Part shown: piece after piece, positions 6,287 through 14,339 of the stretch | Layout of the letters: each line of letters starts with the position of its first letter | Numbering within the stretch: position 1 is the stretch's first letter | Assembly: GCA_946061355.1 (NCBI GenBank) | Contig: CAMGRE010000029.1 | Coordinates: 1-16,582, forward strand | Reading direction: 5' to 3' | DNA length: 16,582 bases | Source: an uncultured bacterium | GTDB lineage: Bacteria; Bacillota; Clostridia; Lachnospirales; Lachnospiraceae | The notes under the pieces: generated by a model | The model's database searches: none | What the model saw: the letters and a program-made list of their open reading frames with translations, nothing else | What the model was told of the DNA's origin: nothing | Program-made: the position numbers and the translations under genes

Positions 6287-7174
6287 ATGCAGGAATCAGA
6301 TATGCAGAAGGTGATGCAGAAAGCGGAGACGCTGATCGAGGCATTGCCCTATATACAGAAATTTAACAGGAAAATCATTGTGGTAAAGTACGGCGGAAGC
6401 GCCATGAGCAATGAGGAACTCCAGAAAAACGTGATCAAGGATGTGACGCTTCTGAAGCTGGTAGGCTTCAAGCCGATCATCGTTCACGGCGGCGGCAAGG
6501 AGATCAGCCGCTGGGTCGGAAAGGTTGGCAAGGAGGCGCAGTTTGTGAATGGGCTGCGTGTGACCGATGAGGAGACGATGGAGATCGCAGAGATGGTGCT
6601 CTCCAAGGTAAATAAGCATCTGGTGACCATGGTGCAGGAGCTCGGTGTCAAGGCGGTGGGAATCAGCGGCAAGGACGGCGGTCTGCTCAAGGTGGACAAA
6701 AAATATGCAGATGGCAAGGATATCGGCTTTGTGGGTGATATCAAAGAAGTGAATCCCAAGATCCTGTACGATCTTCTCGAGAAAGATTTTCTGCCCATCG
6801 TGGCGCCGATCGGACTGGACGAAGAATTCCAGACTTATAATATCAATGCCGACGATGCGGCATGTGCGATCGCCAAGGCGGTGGGAGCGGATAAACTGGC
6901 GTTCCTGACGGACATCAAAGGTTTGTATAAGGATATCAATGATGAGAGCAGCTTCATTTCCCGTCTGACGGCTTCCACGGCGGAGAATCTGATCCGTGAC
7001 GGTTTTATCGGAGGCGGCATGCTGCCCAAGCTGACAAACTGTACCTCCGCGATCAGAGGAGGCGTCAACAGAGTCCATATCCTGGATGGACGGATTGCAC
7101 ACTGTCTGCTGCTTGAGATCTTTACGAATGAAGGAATCGGTACGGCAATTATTTCGGATGAGGAGGGCGTATAA
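6287..7174 (+). CDS. argB: Acetylglutamate kinase
   Basis: ArgB phosphorylates N-acetylglutamate with ATP, the usual control point of the cyclic pathway. The 295-residue product shows the amino-acid kinase motifs VVKYGGSAM (Lys34 onward), IVHGGGKEI (about 65-73) and NGLRVTD (88-94), plus GDI and DGGLLK further on. Before the kinase fold there is a helix of about 25 residues (QKVMQKAETLIEALPYIQKF), the extension associated with arginine-inhibited hexameric kinases, so feedback inhibition by arginine is likely. GTG at 6281 is only two bases from the AGGAGG (6273-6278); the ATG at 6287 is eight bases away and is preferred. It lies between argJ and argD with minimal gaps. Confidence 0.97.
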   Translation: MQESDMQKVMQKAETLIEALPYIQKFNRKIIVVKYGGSAMSNEELQKNVIKDVTLLKLVGFKPIIVHGGGKEISRWVGKVGKEAQFVNGLRVTDEETMEIAEMVLSKVNKHLVTMVQELGVKAVGISGKDGGLLKVDKKYADGKDIGFVGDIKEVNPKILYDLLEKDFLPIVAPIGLDEEFQTYNINADDAACAIAKAVGADKLAFLTDIKGLYKDINDESSFISRLTASTAENLIRDGFIGGGMLPKLTNCTSAIRGGVNRVHILDGRIAHCLLLEIFTNEGIGTAIISDEEGV

Positions 7175-7175
7175 T

Positions 7176-8363
7176 ATGATGCAGGAAAGGATCGATCAGG
7201 CAGAGAAAGATCTGCTGCACACATATAACCGGTATCAGATCATCCTGGACAAGGGTGAGGGCGTACATCTGTATGATGCGGACGGAAAAGAGTATCTTGA
7301 TTTCTGCGCGGGAATTGCGGTGTTTGCTCTGGGATATCATTATAAAGATTACGATGATGCGCTGAAAGCTCAGATTGACAAGCTGATGCACACTTCGAAT
7401 TATTATTACAATGAGCCGGCGATCCAGGCGGCACAAAGGATCAAGAGTATATCCGGAATGGATCGTGTATTCTTTACGAACAGCGGCGCCGAGGCGATCG
7501 AAGGCGCCATCAAGGCAGCGAGAAAATATGCGTATCTGAAGGACGGAAAGACGGATCATGAGATCATTGCCATGAACCATTCTTTCCACGGACGGACGAT
7601 GGGAGCTCTGTCTGTCACCGGCAATCCGAAGTATCGGGAAGCATTCCAGCCGATGATCGGTAACATCCGTTTCGCGGATATCAATGACATTGACAGCGTA
7701 AAGGCACAGCTGAATGACAGGACATGTGCCATTCTGTTAGAGACGGTACAGGGAGAGGGCGGCATTTATCCTGCTGAGGAATCCTTCTTAAAGGAACTCC
7801 GCGCAATCTGTGATGAGAAGGATATCCTGCTCATTCTCGATGAGATCCAGTGCGGCATGGGACGCTGCGGCGCTTACTACGCATGGCAGCGCTTCGGCGT
7901 GAAGCCGGATATCATGACGACGGCCAAGGCGCTCGGCGGCGGTGTGCCGGTGGGAGCGTTCCTGATGACAGAGAAGGTGGGCGCGCATTCTCTCGTGGCG
8001 GGAGATCACGGAACGACGTACGGCGGAAATCCTTTTGCCGCAGTAGCCATCTGCAAGATGATCGATCTGTTTGAACAGGATCATATCATCGACCATGTGA
8101 ACAGCATTGCACCCTATCTGGAGAAGAAACTGGATGAGCTTGCAGCACGGTTTGACTGTATCAAGACACGCCGCGGTGTGGGACTGATGCAGGGACTTGT
8201 GTTTGATAAGCCGGTCGGAGATATTATCAAAAGGGCGCTTCAAAAAGGGCTGATCCTGATTAATGCCGGAGCAGATATCCTGCGTTTTGTTCCGCCTCTT
8301 GTGATCACGGAGGAGGATATTGACAGGATGATCTCCATTCTGGCAGAATGTATTGAGGACTAA
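7176..8363 (+). CDS. argD: Acetylornithine aminotransferase
   Basis: ArgD is a pyridoxal-phosphate enzyme that converts N-acetylglutamate semialdehyde and glutamate into N-acetylornithine. The 395-residue class III aminotransferase has NSGAEAIEGAIKAARKYA (cofactor phosphate site), LDEIQCGMGRCG (Asp of the pyridine contact) and the Schiff-base lysine in TTAKALGGG (Lys251). One base separates it from the argB stop, and its AGGAGG (7161-7166) lies inside the end of argB, so the two are translationally coupled. An in-frame ATG three bases later is possible but less well spaced. The frame is open further upstream through argB, but no family residues lie there. It is the last arginine gene of the operon; no clear terminator follows. 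Confidence 0.96.
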   Translation: MMQERIDQAEKDLLHTYNRYQIILDKGEGVHLYDADGKEYLDFCAGIAVFALGYHYKDYDDALKAQIDKLMHTSNYYYNEPAIQAAQRIKSISGMDRVFFTNSGAEAIEGAIKAARKYAYLKDGKTDHEIIAMNHSFHGRTMGALSVTGNPKYREAFQPMIGNIRFADINDIDSVKAQLNDRTCAILLETVQGEGGIYPAEESFLKELRAICDEKDILLILDEIQCGMGRCGAYYAWQRFGVKPDIMTTAKALGGGVPVGAFLMTEKVGAHSLVAGDHGTTYGGNPFAAVAICKMIDLFEQDHIIDHVNSIAPYLEKKLDELAARFDCIKTRRGVGLMQGLVFDKPVGDIIKRALQKGLILINAGADILRFVPPLVITEEDIDRMISILAECIED

Positions 8364-8460
8364 TAAAGGGATTGCGTATCTGGCCGGCGGCCCGAAGTGT
8401 TATTGCGTTTTCGGCTGGCGGCAGCGCATTTCATAAAACGGTATTTTACAGGAGTGATCT

Positions 8461-9744
8461 ATGAAAAAAAAGAGAAGATGGCTGTCGGTAGTCATATTGG
8501 CGGTTCTGATAATCTGTGTGACGATTGCGGCGGTCAGAAAAGCTGCAGACACGGAGGAAGGGACGCCGGAAGGACTTTTTTCCGCAAAGGATACCTTGTA
8601 TTTCTGGTATACGGATGAGGCACTGACAGATTATCTGACAAATGTGTCAGCAGCATATTATGAGGAGACGGGATATCATGTCGTTCCCGTTCTTCAGACC
8701 GGTCTCGAATATCTGGAGGAGATCAATGATGCTTCCGTCAGGCAGGAAGAGGATGGTCAGCCGATGCCCGATCTGTATATTATCAACAATGACAGTCTGG
8801 AGAAGGCATATCTTGCCGGACTGGCGGCCGAGGTGAAGGATAAACAGGGCTTCTGCACGGCGCAGAATTATCCTCAGACAGCGCTTGATGCGGTGAGCTA
8901 TAACGGGAAATGCGTGGCATATCCCTTTTATTTCGAGACAAGCGCTTTTTTGTACAATAAAACTTACATGGATGAGACGGAACTCACGATACCCAATTCC
9001 ATTGACGATATCCTGACTTTTGCGGATGAATATGATGCGCCGGAGCAGGTTGAGGCGGTCTTTAAATGGGATGTATCCGATATTTTCTACAATTACTACT
9101 TTACGGGCAATTATATGATCGTGGGAGGACCGGCAGGTGACGATCCGAAACAGGTGGATATCGACAATGACAATACGAGGCGCTGCCTGAAGGTTTATCA
9201 GGATCTGAACCAGTTCTTTTCCATTGATACCAAGGAAGTGACATATGATTCCGTTATTCAGGATTTCCTGGACGGCAAGATTGTGATGACGGTAGCCACC
9301 TCAGATGTGCTTGCCAGACTGGAAGCGGCAAAGGCGGCGGGGGAATTCGAGTATGAATACGGACTTACCAAGATGCCGGATCTGAGCGAGTCGTTAAAGG
9401 GACGCAGTCTGTCGGTGACGAACGGTGTTGTGATCAATGGCTATTCCGAGAAGAGTGAGATTGCCAATGATTTTGCGAAATACCTTGTCTATGACCATGC
9501 GGATTCTCTCTATGAAGGGGCCGGTAAGATCCCTTCCAGAAGCGGTCTGAATCATGAGCTGGAAGGTATCCGCGCTTTTGAGGAGGAATATGCGCAGTCT
9601 ATCCCTATGCCGAAGATGCTCGGCACCAGCAATTTCTGGGTGCAGCTTGAGATCTGTTATGCAAAGATCTGGCAGGGCGAGGAGATCGACACGCTCTTAA
9701 CACAGCTTGACGCACAGATTCAGGATCAGCTGGTCGGTGAATGA
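8461..9744 (+). CDS. Membrane-anchored extracellular solute-binding protein (ABC-type, orphan)
   Basis: A 427-residue protein resembling family 1 solute-binding proteins that deliver sugars or related solutes to ABC importers. Residues 1-7 are basic and about 8-25 form one hydrophobic helix (WLSVVILAVLIICVTIAA). The only cysteine there follows Ile, so it is not a good lipobox; an uncleaved anchor or ordinary signal peptide is likelier than a lipoprotein. The body has family-like stretches: PDLYIINNDSLEKAYLAG, CVAYPFYFETSAFLYNKTYM, and a late TVATSDVLARLEAAKAAG. AGGAG lies six bases upstream of the ATG. No permease or ATPase gene is adjacent, so it must share a distant importer or act as a sensor or binding partner. 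It follows argD by 97 bp, and a terminator hairpin comes straight after. The ligand is unknown. Confidence 0.85.
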   Translation: MKKKRRWLSVVILAVLIICVTIAAVRKAADTEEGTPEGLFSAKDTLYFWYTDEALTDYLTNVSAAYYEETGYHVVPVLQTGLEYLEEINDASVRQEEDGQPMPDLYIINNDSLEKAYLAGLAAEVKDKQGFCTAQNYPQTALDAVSYNGKCVAYPFYFETSAFLYNKTYMDETELTIPNSIDDILTFADEYDAPEQVEAVFKWDVSDIFYNYYFTGNYMIVGGPAGDDPKQVDIDNDNTRRCLKVYQDLNQFFSIDTKEVTYDSVIQDFLDGKIVMTVATSDVLARLEAAKAAGEFEYEYGLTKMPDLSESLKGRSLSVTNGVVINGYSEKSEIANDFAKYLVYDHADSLYEGAGKIPSRSGLNHELEGIRAFEEEYAQSIPMPKMLGTSNFWVQLEICYAKIWQGEEIDTLLTQLDAQIQDQLVGE

Positions 9745-9752
9745 TATCAGAT

Positions 9753-9797
9753 AAAAGGGGCACACTACTGTTTAGAAAAAACGGGAGTGTGCCTTTT
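9753..9797 (+). terminator. Intrinsic terminator after the solute-binding gene, overlapping the next start
   Basis: AAAAGG(GG)CACACT (9753-9766) pairs with AGTGTGCCTTTT (9786-9797), twelve pairs with a 2-nt bulge around a 19-nt loop, ending in a run of four Ts. The A-rich left arm and T-rich right arm are typical of bidirectional Clostridial terminators. The right arm includes the end of the GGGAG ribosome site of the next gene and touches its ATG. Confidence 0.7.
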
Positions 9798-10226
9798 ATG
9801 ATGGGATTATTGATCGCGCTGATTTCGGGAGCGCTTATGAGTATACAGGGAGTTTTCAATACGCAGGTCACAAAAGCATCCGGCGTGTGGAGCGCCAGCG
9901 CGTTTGTACAGTTCCTGGCGCTGATCGTGTGCCTCGGTGTCTGGGCGTGCGTGGAGAGAAGCCCGCTTCTGAATGTGTTCCGTGTACAGCCGAAGTATAT
10001 GTTACTCGGCGGAGCCATCGGCGCACTGATCACCTACACGGTGATCCGCAGCATGGCATCGCTCGGACCGGCAAGGGCCGCCATGTTTATCGTGATCTCA
10101 CAGCTGATCGTGGCGTATGTGATCGAGCTTTTCGGCATGTTCGGCGTGGAGAAGCAGCCCCTGGAGATGCGCAAGGTGATCGGCATGGTGATCGCCATTG
10201 CGGGCGTTGTGATATTTAAGTGGTAA
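9798..10226 (+). CDS. Small DMT-family transporter (YdcZ/DUF606 type)
   Basis: A 142-residue hydrophobic protein with about five membrane helices, starting MMGLLIALISGALMSIQGVFNTQVTK, the recognisable beginning of the YdcZ-type half-size members of the drug/metabolite transporter superfamily. These often work as pairs or dimers; the substrate is unknown. The frame is open to an ATG at 9741 that overlaps the solute-binding gene stop (ATGA), but those 19 extra residues encode the terminator hairpin, are polar and have no good ribosome site. The ATG at 9798 (or 9801) has GGGAG ten (or thirteen) bases upstream and matches the family start. Its ribosome site partly lies in the hairpin, so initiation may depend on that structure being open. 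No obvious own promoter was found. Confidence 0.83.
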   Translation: MMGLLIALISGALMSIQGVFNTQVTKASGVWSASAFVQFLALIVCLGVWACVERSPLLNVFRVQPKYMLLGGAIGALITYTVIRSMASLGPARAAMFIVISQLIVAYVIELFGMFGVEKQPLEMRKVIGMVIAIAGVVIFKW

Positions 10227-10240
10227 TGATGCGGCAGCCC

Positions 10241-10269
10241 TTGCCATTTCATTCCTTTTCTGCTACAAT
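10241..10269 (+). promoter_or_regulatory. Strong sigma-A promoter before the Rpn pseudogene
   Basis: TTGCCA (10241-10246, five of six), a 17-bp spacer and TACAAT (10264-10269, five of six) with a TGC just ahead of the -10 form an extended -10 promoter. A start near 10276 fits. A small hairpin, ACTGTC with GACAGT (10292-10308), lies in the resulting leader. The promoter is intact although the gene it serves is broken. Confidence 0.6.
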
Positions 10270-10339
10270 CAAATGCATCAAAATTTCTGTGACTGTCATT
10301 TCGACAGTTTCCGGCGAATCGCCAAGGTTTCAAATCAAT

Positions 10340-11226
10340 TTAAAACAGAATAATACGAAAAAAGGAGACAGCGGTGCAAAGCTGATCTTCGGAAACGAGG
10401 AGTTGGTATCACAGCTGTTGCGCAATTATTCCGGCCTGGAGATCTTAAAAGATGTACAGGCGGAGGACATTGAGGATGTGACGGATCGATATGTCCCCAT
10501 GTTTGAGGAGGAACGCGACTCGGATGTTGTCAAGAAAATCCACGTAAAAGGAAATGAAAAACCGTTTTTTCTTATTTCACTTATTGAACATAAGTCGCGT
10601 GTGGATTATAATATAATCATGCAGCTGCTGCGTTACATGGTCTTCATTTGGATTGACTATGAACGAGACATGAAGAAACAGACAGGGAATAAGGACATTG
10701 CAAGAACAGCTATACCAAAAGCGAACTGATCGAGAAACAGGACGAGTTGTCACTTGTAATGTTAATTAATAAGCTGCAGGATGCAAGCGAATTTAAAGAT
10801 CTGGATCTGCCCGAGGATTATCTGAAGGATCTTTCTGAGAACACGCCGGACGAAGTGTTGGAGATCATCTCCAAGGTTATTACGGTGGTGCTGCGGAAAC
10901 TGAATCTTGAAGAGAACGAAATCCTTGATTTTACAGATCAGGTGAGGGAAAGAAAAATGGGCGAATTATTTGAGAATTTCAGAGGCTATGATGTGCCTGC
11001 TGTCAGAAGGGAAGCAAAGGCAGAAGGAGAAATAACACGATTGATTAAACAGATTTGCATGAAACTTGAGAAAGGGCAATCCGTAGACCGGATCGCAGAT
11101 GATCTTGTAGAAAATGTGGATACAATCAATAAAATCTGTTCCGCAATAGAGCAGGTAGGGACCCATGATGTAGAGGCAGTTTATCAACTTATGAACTTGA
11201 AACAGGATGAGACATTTAAGCCATGA
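10340..11226 (+). pseudogene. Rpn-family nuclease/putative transposase, internally deleted and frameshifted
   Basis: The left part (to 10729) reads KQNNTKKGDSGAKLIFGNEE, then DVTDRYVPMFEEERDSDVVKKI and LISLIEHKSRVDYNIIMQLLRY. This is the N-terminal nuclease domain of the Rpn / PD-(D/E)XK family, with catalytic-type Asp and EHK residues still present. The right part is in another frame. From about 10708 it reads SYTKSELIEKQDELSLVMLINKLQ, the C-terminal half, and ends at 11226. Intact relatives carry roughly 80-100 more residues between these parts, including the conserved PPILPIVYYEG region, which is absent. The expected initiator Met before KQNN is TTA (Leu) at 10340. Upstream the frame is open to 10220, but that peptide is encoded by promoter and hairpin DNA. 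A C-terminal product starting at 10747 or 10759 is conceivable. The gene is judged dead. Confidence 0.8.
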
Positions 11227-11249
11227 TTGCTATTGTGGCAAGTTTGCTC

Positions 11250-11278
11250 TTGCAACTCGGAAGGGAATTATATAAAAT
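11250..11278 (+). promoter_or_regulatory. Possible promoter of the comEA-two-component-comEC cluster
   Basis: TTGCAA (11250-11255), a 17-bp spacer and TAAAAT (11273-11278) lie in an AT-rich patch 70 bp before the ComEA-like gene. Overlapping alternatives such as TATAAA (11271) have poorer spacing. It is the only promoter-like stretch in the gap, so it may drive the whole cluster. Confidence 0.4.
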
Positions 11279-11307
11279 AGAATCAGTCAACGTGAGGCTC
11301 CGTATAG

Positions 11308-11328
11308 GGCAGGCATGAGGTGCCTGTC
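11308..11328 (+). promoter_or_regulatory. Leader hairpin before the ComEA-like gene
   Basis: GGCAGGCA (11308-11315) pairs with TGCCTGTC (11321-11328): eight continuous pairs including one G-U, with a 5-nt loop. It ends four bases before the AAGGAG ribosome site (11332-11337). No U-run follows, so it is not a terminator; it could stabilise the transcript or tune translation. Confidence 0.45.
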
Positions 11329-11342
11329 GGGAAGGAGTCTGT

Positions 11343-12131
11343 ATGAAAAACAAAATAACGGTTAAGCTGAAAGATAGAAAGCACAGATGCGTAAGGGTTG
11401 TGCAGAGCCTTGTGTCGGGGCTGCTTTTTTTTCTCTGTATTCTTACGTGCGGATGTGAGAGAAGACAGGACTCTGAGAGCGGACTCGCGCCGCTAGAGAA
11501 GGATGGTCTGATTGCGTCCGGTGCGGCAGCGGAAGGCGCGGTGGAGGGCGGTGTGAGTGCGGTAGAAAGCGGCGCAAATCAGGCAGCGGAAGGCGCGGTG
11601 GAGGCCGGTGCAAACGCACAGCAGTCAGTGGTCTGCTATGTACATATTTACGGTGCGGTCGTGAATCCGGGCGTGTATGAGCTGCAGGAGGGCAGCAGGA
11701 TCTTTCAGGCGGTCAGTGCAGCAGGCGGATTCACGGAGGAAGCATGCCGAGATTATGTCAACCAAGCGCGACAGGTGTCCGACGGCATGAAGATCTGGAT
11801 CCCGACGGAGAAAGAAGCGTTAGATTTTCCGGAGAAATCGGGTGACGGAATCGAAACTGTGGGCACTCAGGCAGCGGATGTGGGCAGTGCGGGAGCAGGT
11901 GCAAATCCGGGCGCGGGAGCGGCAGGCAGCGTCCTTGTCAACATCAACACGGCGACAGTAGAGCAGCTCTGTACGCTTAACGGGATCGGCGAGAGCAGGG
12001 CTAAGACCATTATTGCTTACCGTGAGGCGCACGGTGCTTTTGCAAAAAAAGAAGATATCATGAAAGTGACCGGGATCAAGGAGAGCAGTTACAGTAAAAT
12101 AAAGGATCAGATCACGGTTGGTGAGGAGTAG
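11343..12131 (+). CDS. comEA: ComEA-like DNA-binding protein (SLBB + helix-hairpin-helix)
   Basis: A 262-residue exported protein. ComEA binds incoming double-stranded DNA at the outer face of the membrane and hands it to the ComEC channel. The basic head and hydrophobic segment (about 20-36) end in TCGC, an imperfect lipobox around Cys38, so lipid anchoring is possible but uncertain. Then come a low-complexity Ala/Gly/Glu linker (about 45-93) and an SLBB domain at about 97-145 (VHIYGAVVNPGVYELQEGSRI). A second Ala/Gly linker leads to a tandem helix-hairpin-helix at about 199-262 (VNINTATVEQLCTLNGIGES). The linker contains a 19-codon duplication: AAEGAVEGG and AAEGAVEAG are encoded by 23-bp identical segments at 11525-11547 and 11582-11604. 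AAGGAG sits five bases before the ATG. It heads a cluster that ends in comEC, which supports the role. Confidence 0.88.
   Translation: MKNKITVKLKDRKHRCVRVVQSLVSGLLFFLCILTCGCERRQDSESGLAPLEKDGLIASGAAAEGAVEGGVSAVESGANQAAEGAVEAGANAQQSVVCYVHIYGAVVNPGVYELQEGSRIFQAVSAAGGFTEEACRDYVNQARQVSDGMKIWIPTEKEALDFPEKSGDGIETVGTQAADVGSAGAGANPGAGAAGSVLVNINTATVEQLCTLNGIGESRAKTIIAYREAHGAFAKKEDIMKVTGIKESSYSKIKDQITVGEE
11525..11604 (+). repeat. 57-bp-period direct repeat in the ComEA linker
   Basis: A 23-bp segment beginning GGCAGCGGAAGGCGCGG is identical at 11525-11547 and 11582-11604, and similarity runs a few bases further. The period is 57 bp, exactly 19 codons, so the frame is kept and the Ala/Gly/Glu linker is lengthened. 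This looks like a tandem duplication with some drift. Confidence 0.8.
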
Positions 12132-12133
12132 AT

Positions 12134-12823
12134 ATGGCAAAGAGGGTTTTGGTAGTAGATGATGAGAAATTGATCGTAAAGGGAATACGGTTTAGCTTAG
12201 AGCAGGATGGCATGGAGGTTGACTGCGCATATGACGGTGAGGAAGCGCTGGCTATGGCGGGGCAGAATCCTTATGATATCATACTGCTTGATGTCATGCT
12301 GCCGAAACTCAACGGCTTTGAGGTGTGCCAGCAGATCAGGGAATTTTCCAATGTGCCGATTGTCATGCTTACGGCCAAAGGCGATGACATGGATAAAATC
12401 CTCGGACTTGAGTACGGAGCAGATGATTATATCACAAAGCCTTTTAACATACTGGAGGTAAAAGCACGGTTGAAAGCGATCATGCGCAGAACGACGGCTT
12501 CCCGCAAAGCAGATGCGGATACCGGAATCCTGGAGAGCGGTGAGATGAAGCTGGATTGTGACAGCCGTCGCGTCTATATCTCGGGGAAAGAAATCAATCT
12601 CACGGCAAAAGAGTTTGATGTGCTTGAGCTTTTGATGAGAAATCCCAATAAGGTTTACGGCAGGGAGGCGCTCTTAAAGCTTGTCTGGGGTACGGATTAT
12701 CCGGGTGATGTCCGTACGGTGGATGTCCATATCCGGAGACTGCGTGAGAAGATCGAAGCAAACCCGAGTGAGCCGCAGTTTGTACATACCAAATGGGGTG
12801 TGGGGTATTACTTTAAGCATTAG
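12134..12823 (+). CDS. OmpR/PhoB-family response regulator
   Basis: A 229-residue transcription factor. The receiver domain (about 3-118) has the acidic pair Asp9-Asp10, the phosphorylation site Asp53 in ILLDVMLP, Thr80 and Lys102 in TKPF, all intact. The C-terminal winged helix (about 130-229) has NLTAKEFDVLELLMRNP and TVDVHIRRLREKIE, typical of the OmpR/PhoB class. It starts two bases after the ComEA-like gene stop and overlaps or abuts the kinase gene, so it is surely co-expressed with both. It resembles the WalR/PhoP/YycF group in general form, but which regulon it controls cannot be told. Placement between comEA and comEC suggests control of DNA uptake or of the cell envelope; that is inference. 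Confidence 0.95.
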   Translation: MAKRVLVVDDEKLIVKGIRFSLEQDGMEVDCAYDGEEALAMAGQNPYDIILLDVMLPKLNGFEVCQQIREFSNVPIVMLTAKGDDMDKILGLEYGADDYITKPFNILEVKARLKAIMRRTTASRKADADTGILESGEMKLDCDSRRVYISGKEINLTAKEFDVLELLMRNPNKVYGREALLKLVWGTDYPGDVRTVDVHIRRLREKIEANPSEPQFVHTKWGVGYYFKH

Positions 12824-12834
12824 TGGAGTTTTTT

Positions 12835-14325
12835 ATGTGGATTCGGTCATTGTGGCAAAAATTCAGAGAGCAGTTTCGCAGACTTACTGTGTTTCGAAGC
12901 CTGAAAACACGTTTTTTTATCATATTTCTGCTGGTGGGGATCATTCCGAGTGTCAGCGTCCGCTCCAGCATACTGCGCAATTATGAGGCCAGGGCAATCA
13001 ATGTCAGGACGAGTGATGTGCAGAATCAGTTCAAGATTCTGGCAAACCATCTGATCACCTACGGTTATCTGCAGGACACTTCTTCGGAAATTATTAATGC
13101 AGAGCTGGAACAATTTTCAAATCTTTACGACGGGCGTGTGCTCATCATCGATAAAAATTTCAAAGTGATCAAAGATACATATGGTCTCAGTGAGGGGAAG
13201 ATCGTGATCTCCGAGGAGGTGATCCGATGTTTCAAGGGTGAGAGTGTGTCAAATTATGACAGACGCAACGGCTACATTGAGATTACCACGCCGATCAGTT
13301 CCGTTTCCGGTGTATTGCACGATCAGAACGAGCAGCAGAATGACCAGATACAAGGAGTTATGTTAACCAGCGTGTCTACAGATACTATCATTGCCACGAT
13401 GGATCTGCTCAGCCGCAATTCTCTGATCCTGGAGAGCATCATGATGCTCTTTGTCATTGTGATCGCCTATGTGGCAGCCGGAGTGCTCACGGCGCCTTTC
13501 GGCCGCGTGACGGATGCCATCAGTAAAGTGAAGGAGGGCTTCACGGACGAGCCGATTTCCGTCAATGATTATGCTGAGACAGAGCACATTGTAGATGCGT
13601 TCAATCAGCTGCTTGGCCGGATGAAAGTGCTGGATGATTCCCGCAAGGAATTTGTGGCGAATGTCTCGCATGAGCTGAAGACACCGCTCACTTCCATGAA
13701 AGTGCTGGCAGATTCCCTGATGATGCAGGAAGAAGTGCCGAATGAGTTGTACAAAGAGTTTATGACAGATATTGCCAATGAGATTGAGCGGGAAAATAAG
13801 ATCATCAATGATCTGCTTTCTCTCGTAAAGATGGATAAGACGGAGGCGGATCTCCATGTGAGTCAGGTGGACATCAATGAGCAGGTGGAGCTGATCTTAA
13901 AGAGGCTTCGCCCGATCGCCAGGAAGCAGAACGTGGAGGTCGTGTTTGAGAGTATCCGTCCGGTTATGGCCGAAGTGGATGAGGTGAAGCTGACCCTTGC
14001 ATTTTCCAATCTGGTTGAGAATGCCATCAAATATAATAAGACCGGCGGGTTTGTAAAAGTGACGCTGGATGCAGACCATCAGTTTTTTACACTTGAGGTG
14101 TCTGATTCCGGGATCGGTATCCCGGAGGAGGCACAGGAGCATATTTTTGAGAGATTTTACCGTGTGGATAAATCACATTCGAGAGAGATCGGGGGCACCG
14201 GACTTGGTCTTGCGATCACCAGAAGTGCTGTTCTGATGCATCGCGGGTCGATCAGGGTGTCGAGCGTTTTGGATGAAGGAACCACATTTGTCGTCAAGAT
14301 TCCGCTGATCCATCAGACCTCGTGA
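12835..14325 (+). CDS. HAMP-HisKA sensor histidine kinase
   Basis: The membrane kinase partner of the preceding regulator, 496 residues. One membrane helix lies at about 27-42 and a second at about 197-220, bounding an external sensor region of roughly 155 residues. HAMP follows at about 222-270, then the dimerisation domain with the phospho-accepting His279 in VSHELKTPLTSMK. The ATPase domain has the N box FSNLVENAIKYN (Asn396), DSGIGIPEE, ERFYRVDKSHSRE and GGTGLGLAI, all intact. A GTG at 12823 shares a base with the regulator stop; the ATG at 12835 has GGAG six bases upstream and is preferred. The general shape is WalK-like, but no PAS domain is evident. The signal is unknown. The lipoprotein gene begins 14 bases later. 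Confidence 0.95.
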   Translation: MWIRSLWQKFREQFRRLTVFRSLKTRFFIIFLLVGIIPSVSVRSSILRNYEARAINVRTSDVQNQFKILANHLITYGYLQDTSSEIINAELEQFSNLYDGRVLIIDKNFKVIKDTYGLSEGKIVISEEVIRCFKGESVSNYDRRNGYIEITTPISSVSGVLHDQNEQQNDQIQGVMLTSVSTDTIIATMDLLSRNSLILESIMMLFVIVIAYVAAGVLTAPFGRVTDAISKVKEGFTDEPISVNDYAETEHIVDAFNQLLGRMKVLDDSRKEFVANVSHELKTPLTSMKVLADSLMMQEEVPNELYKEFMTDIANEIERENKIINDLLSLVKMDKTEADLHVSQVDINEQVELILKRLRPIARKQNVEVVFESIRPVMAEVDEVKLTLAFSNLVENAIKYNKTGGFVKVTLDADHQFFTLEVSDSGIGIPEEAQEHIFERFYRVDKSHSREIGGTGLGLAITRSAVLMHRGSIRVSSVLDEGTTFVVKIPLIHQTS

Positions 14326-14339
14326 AAGGAGCTTAAGCC

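Noticed and set aside
6296..7102. A 268-codon minus-strand frame opposite argB.
   Set aside because: Antisense shadow of argB with no recognisable domain or ribosome site.
8364..8460. A terminator or promoter between argD and the solute-binding gene.
   Set aside because: Only a five-pair stem (CCGAA with TTCGG) and no properly spaced promoter hexamers could be found.
10220..10339. The ATG at 10220 as the start of the Rpn-type gene.
   Set aside because: The first 40 codons are encoded by a near-consensus promoter and a hairpin, have no family residues and no ribosome site.
11231..11255. A short hairpin (GCAAG with CTTGC) after the Rpn pseudogene considered as a terminator.
   Set aside because: Only five pairs and followed by AACTCGG.
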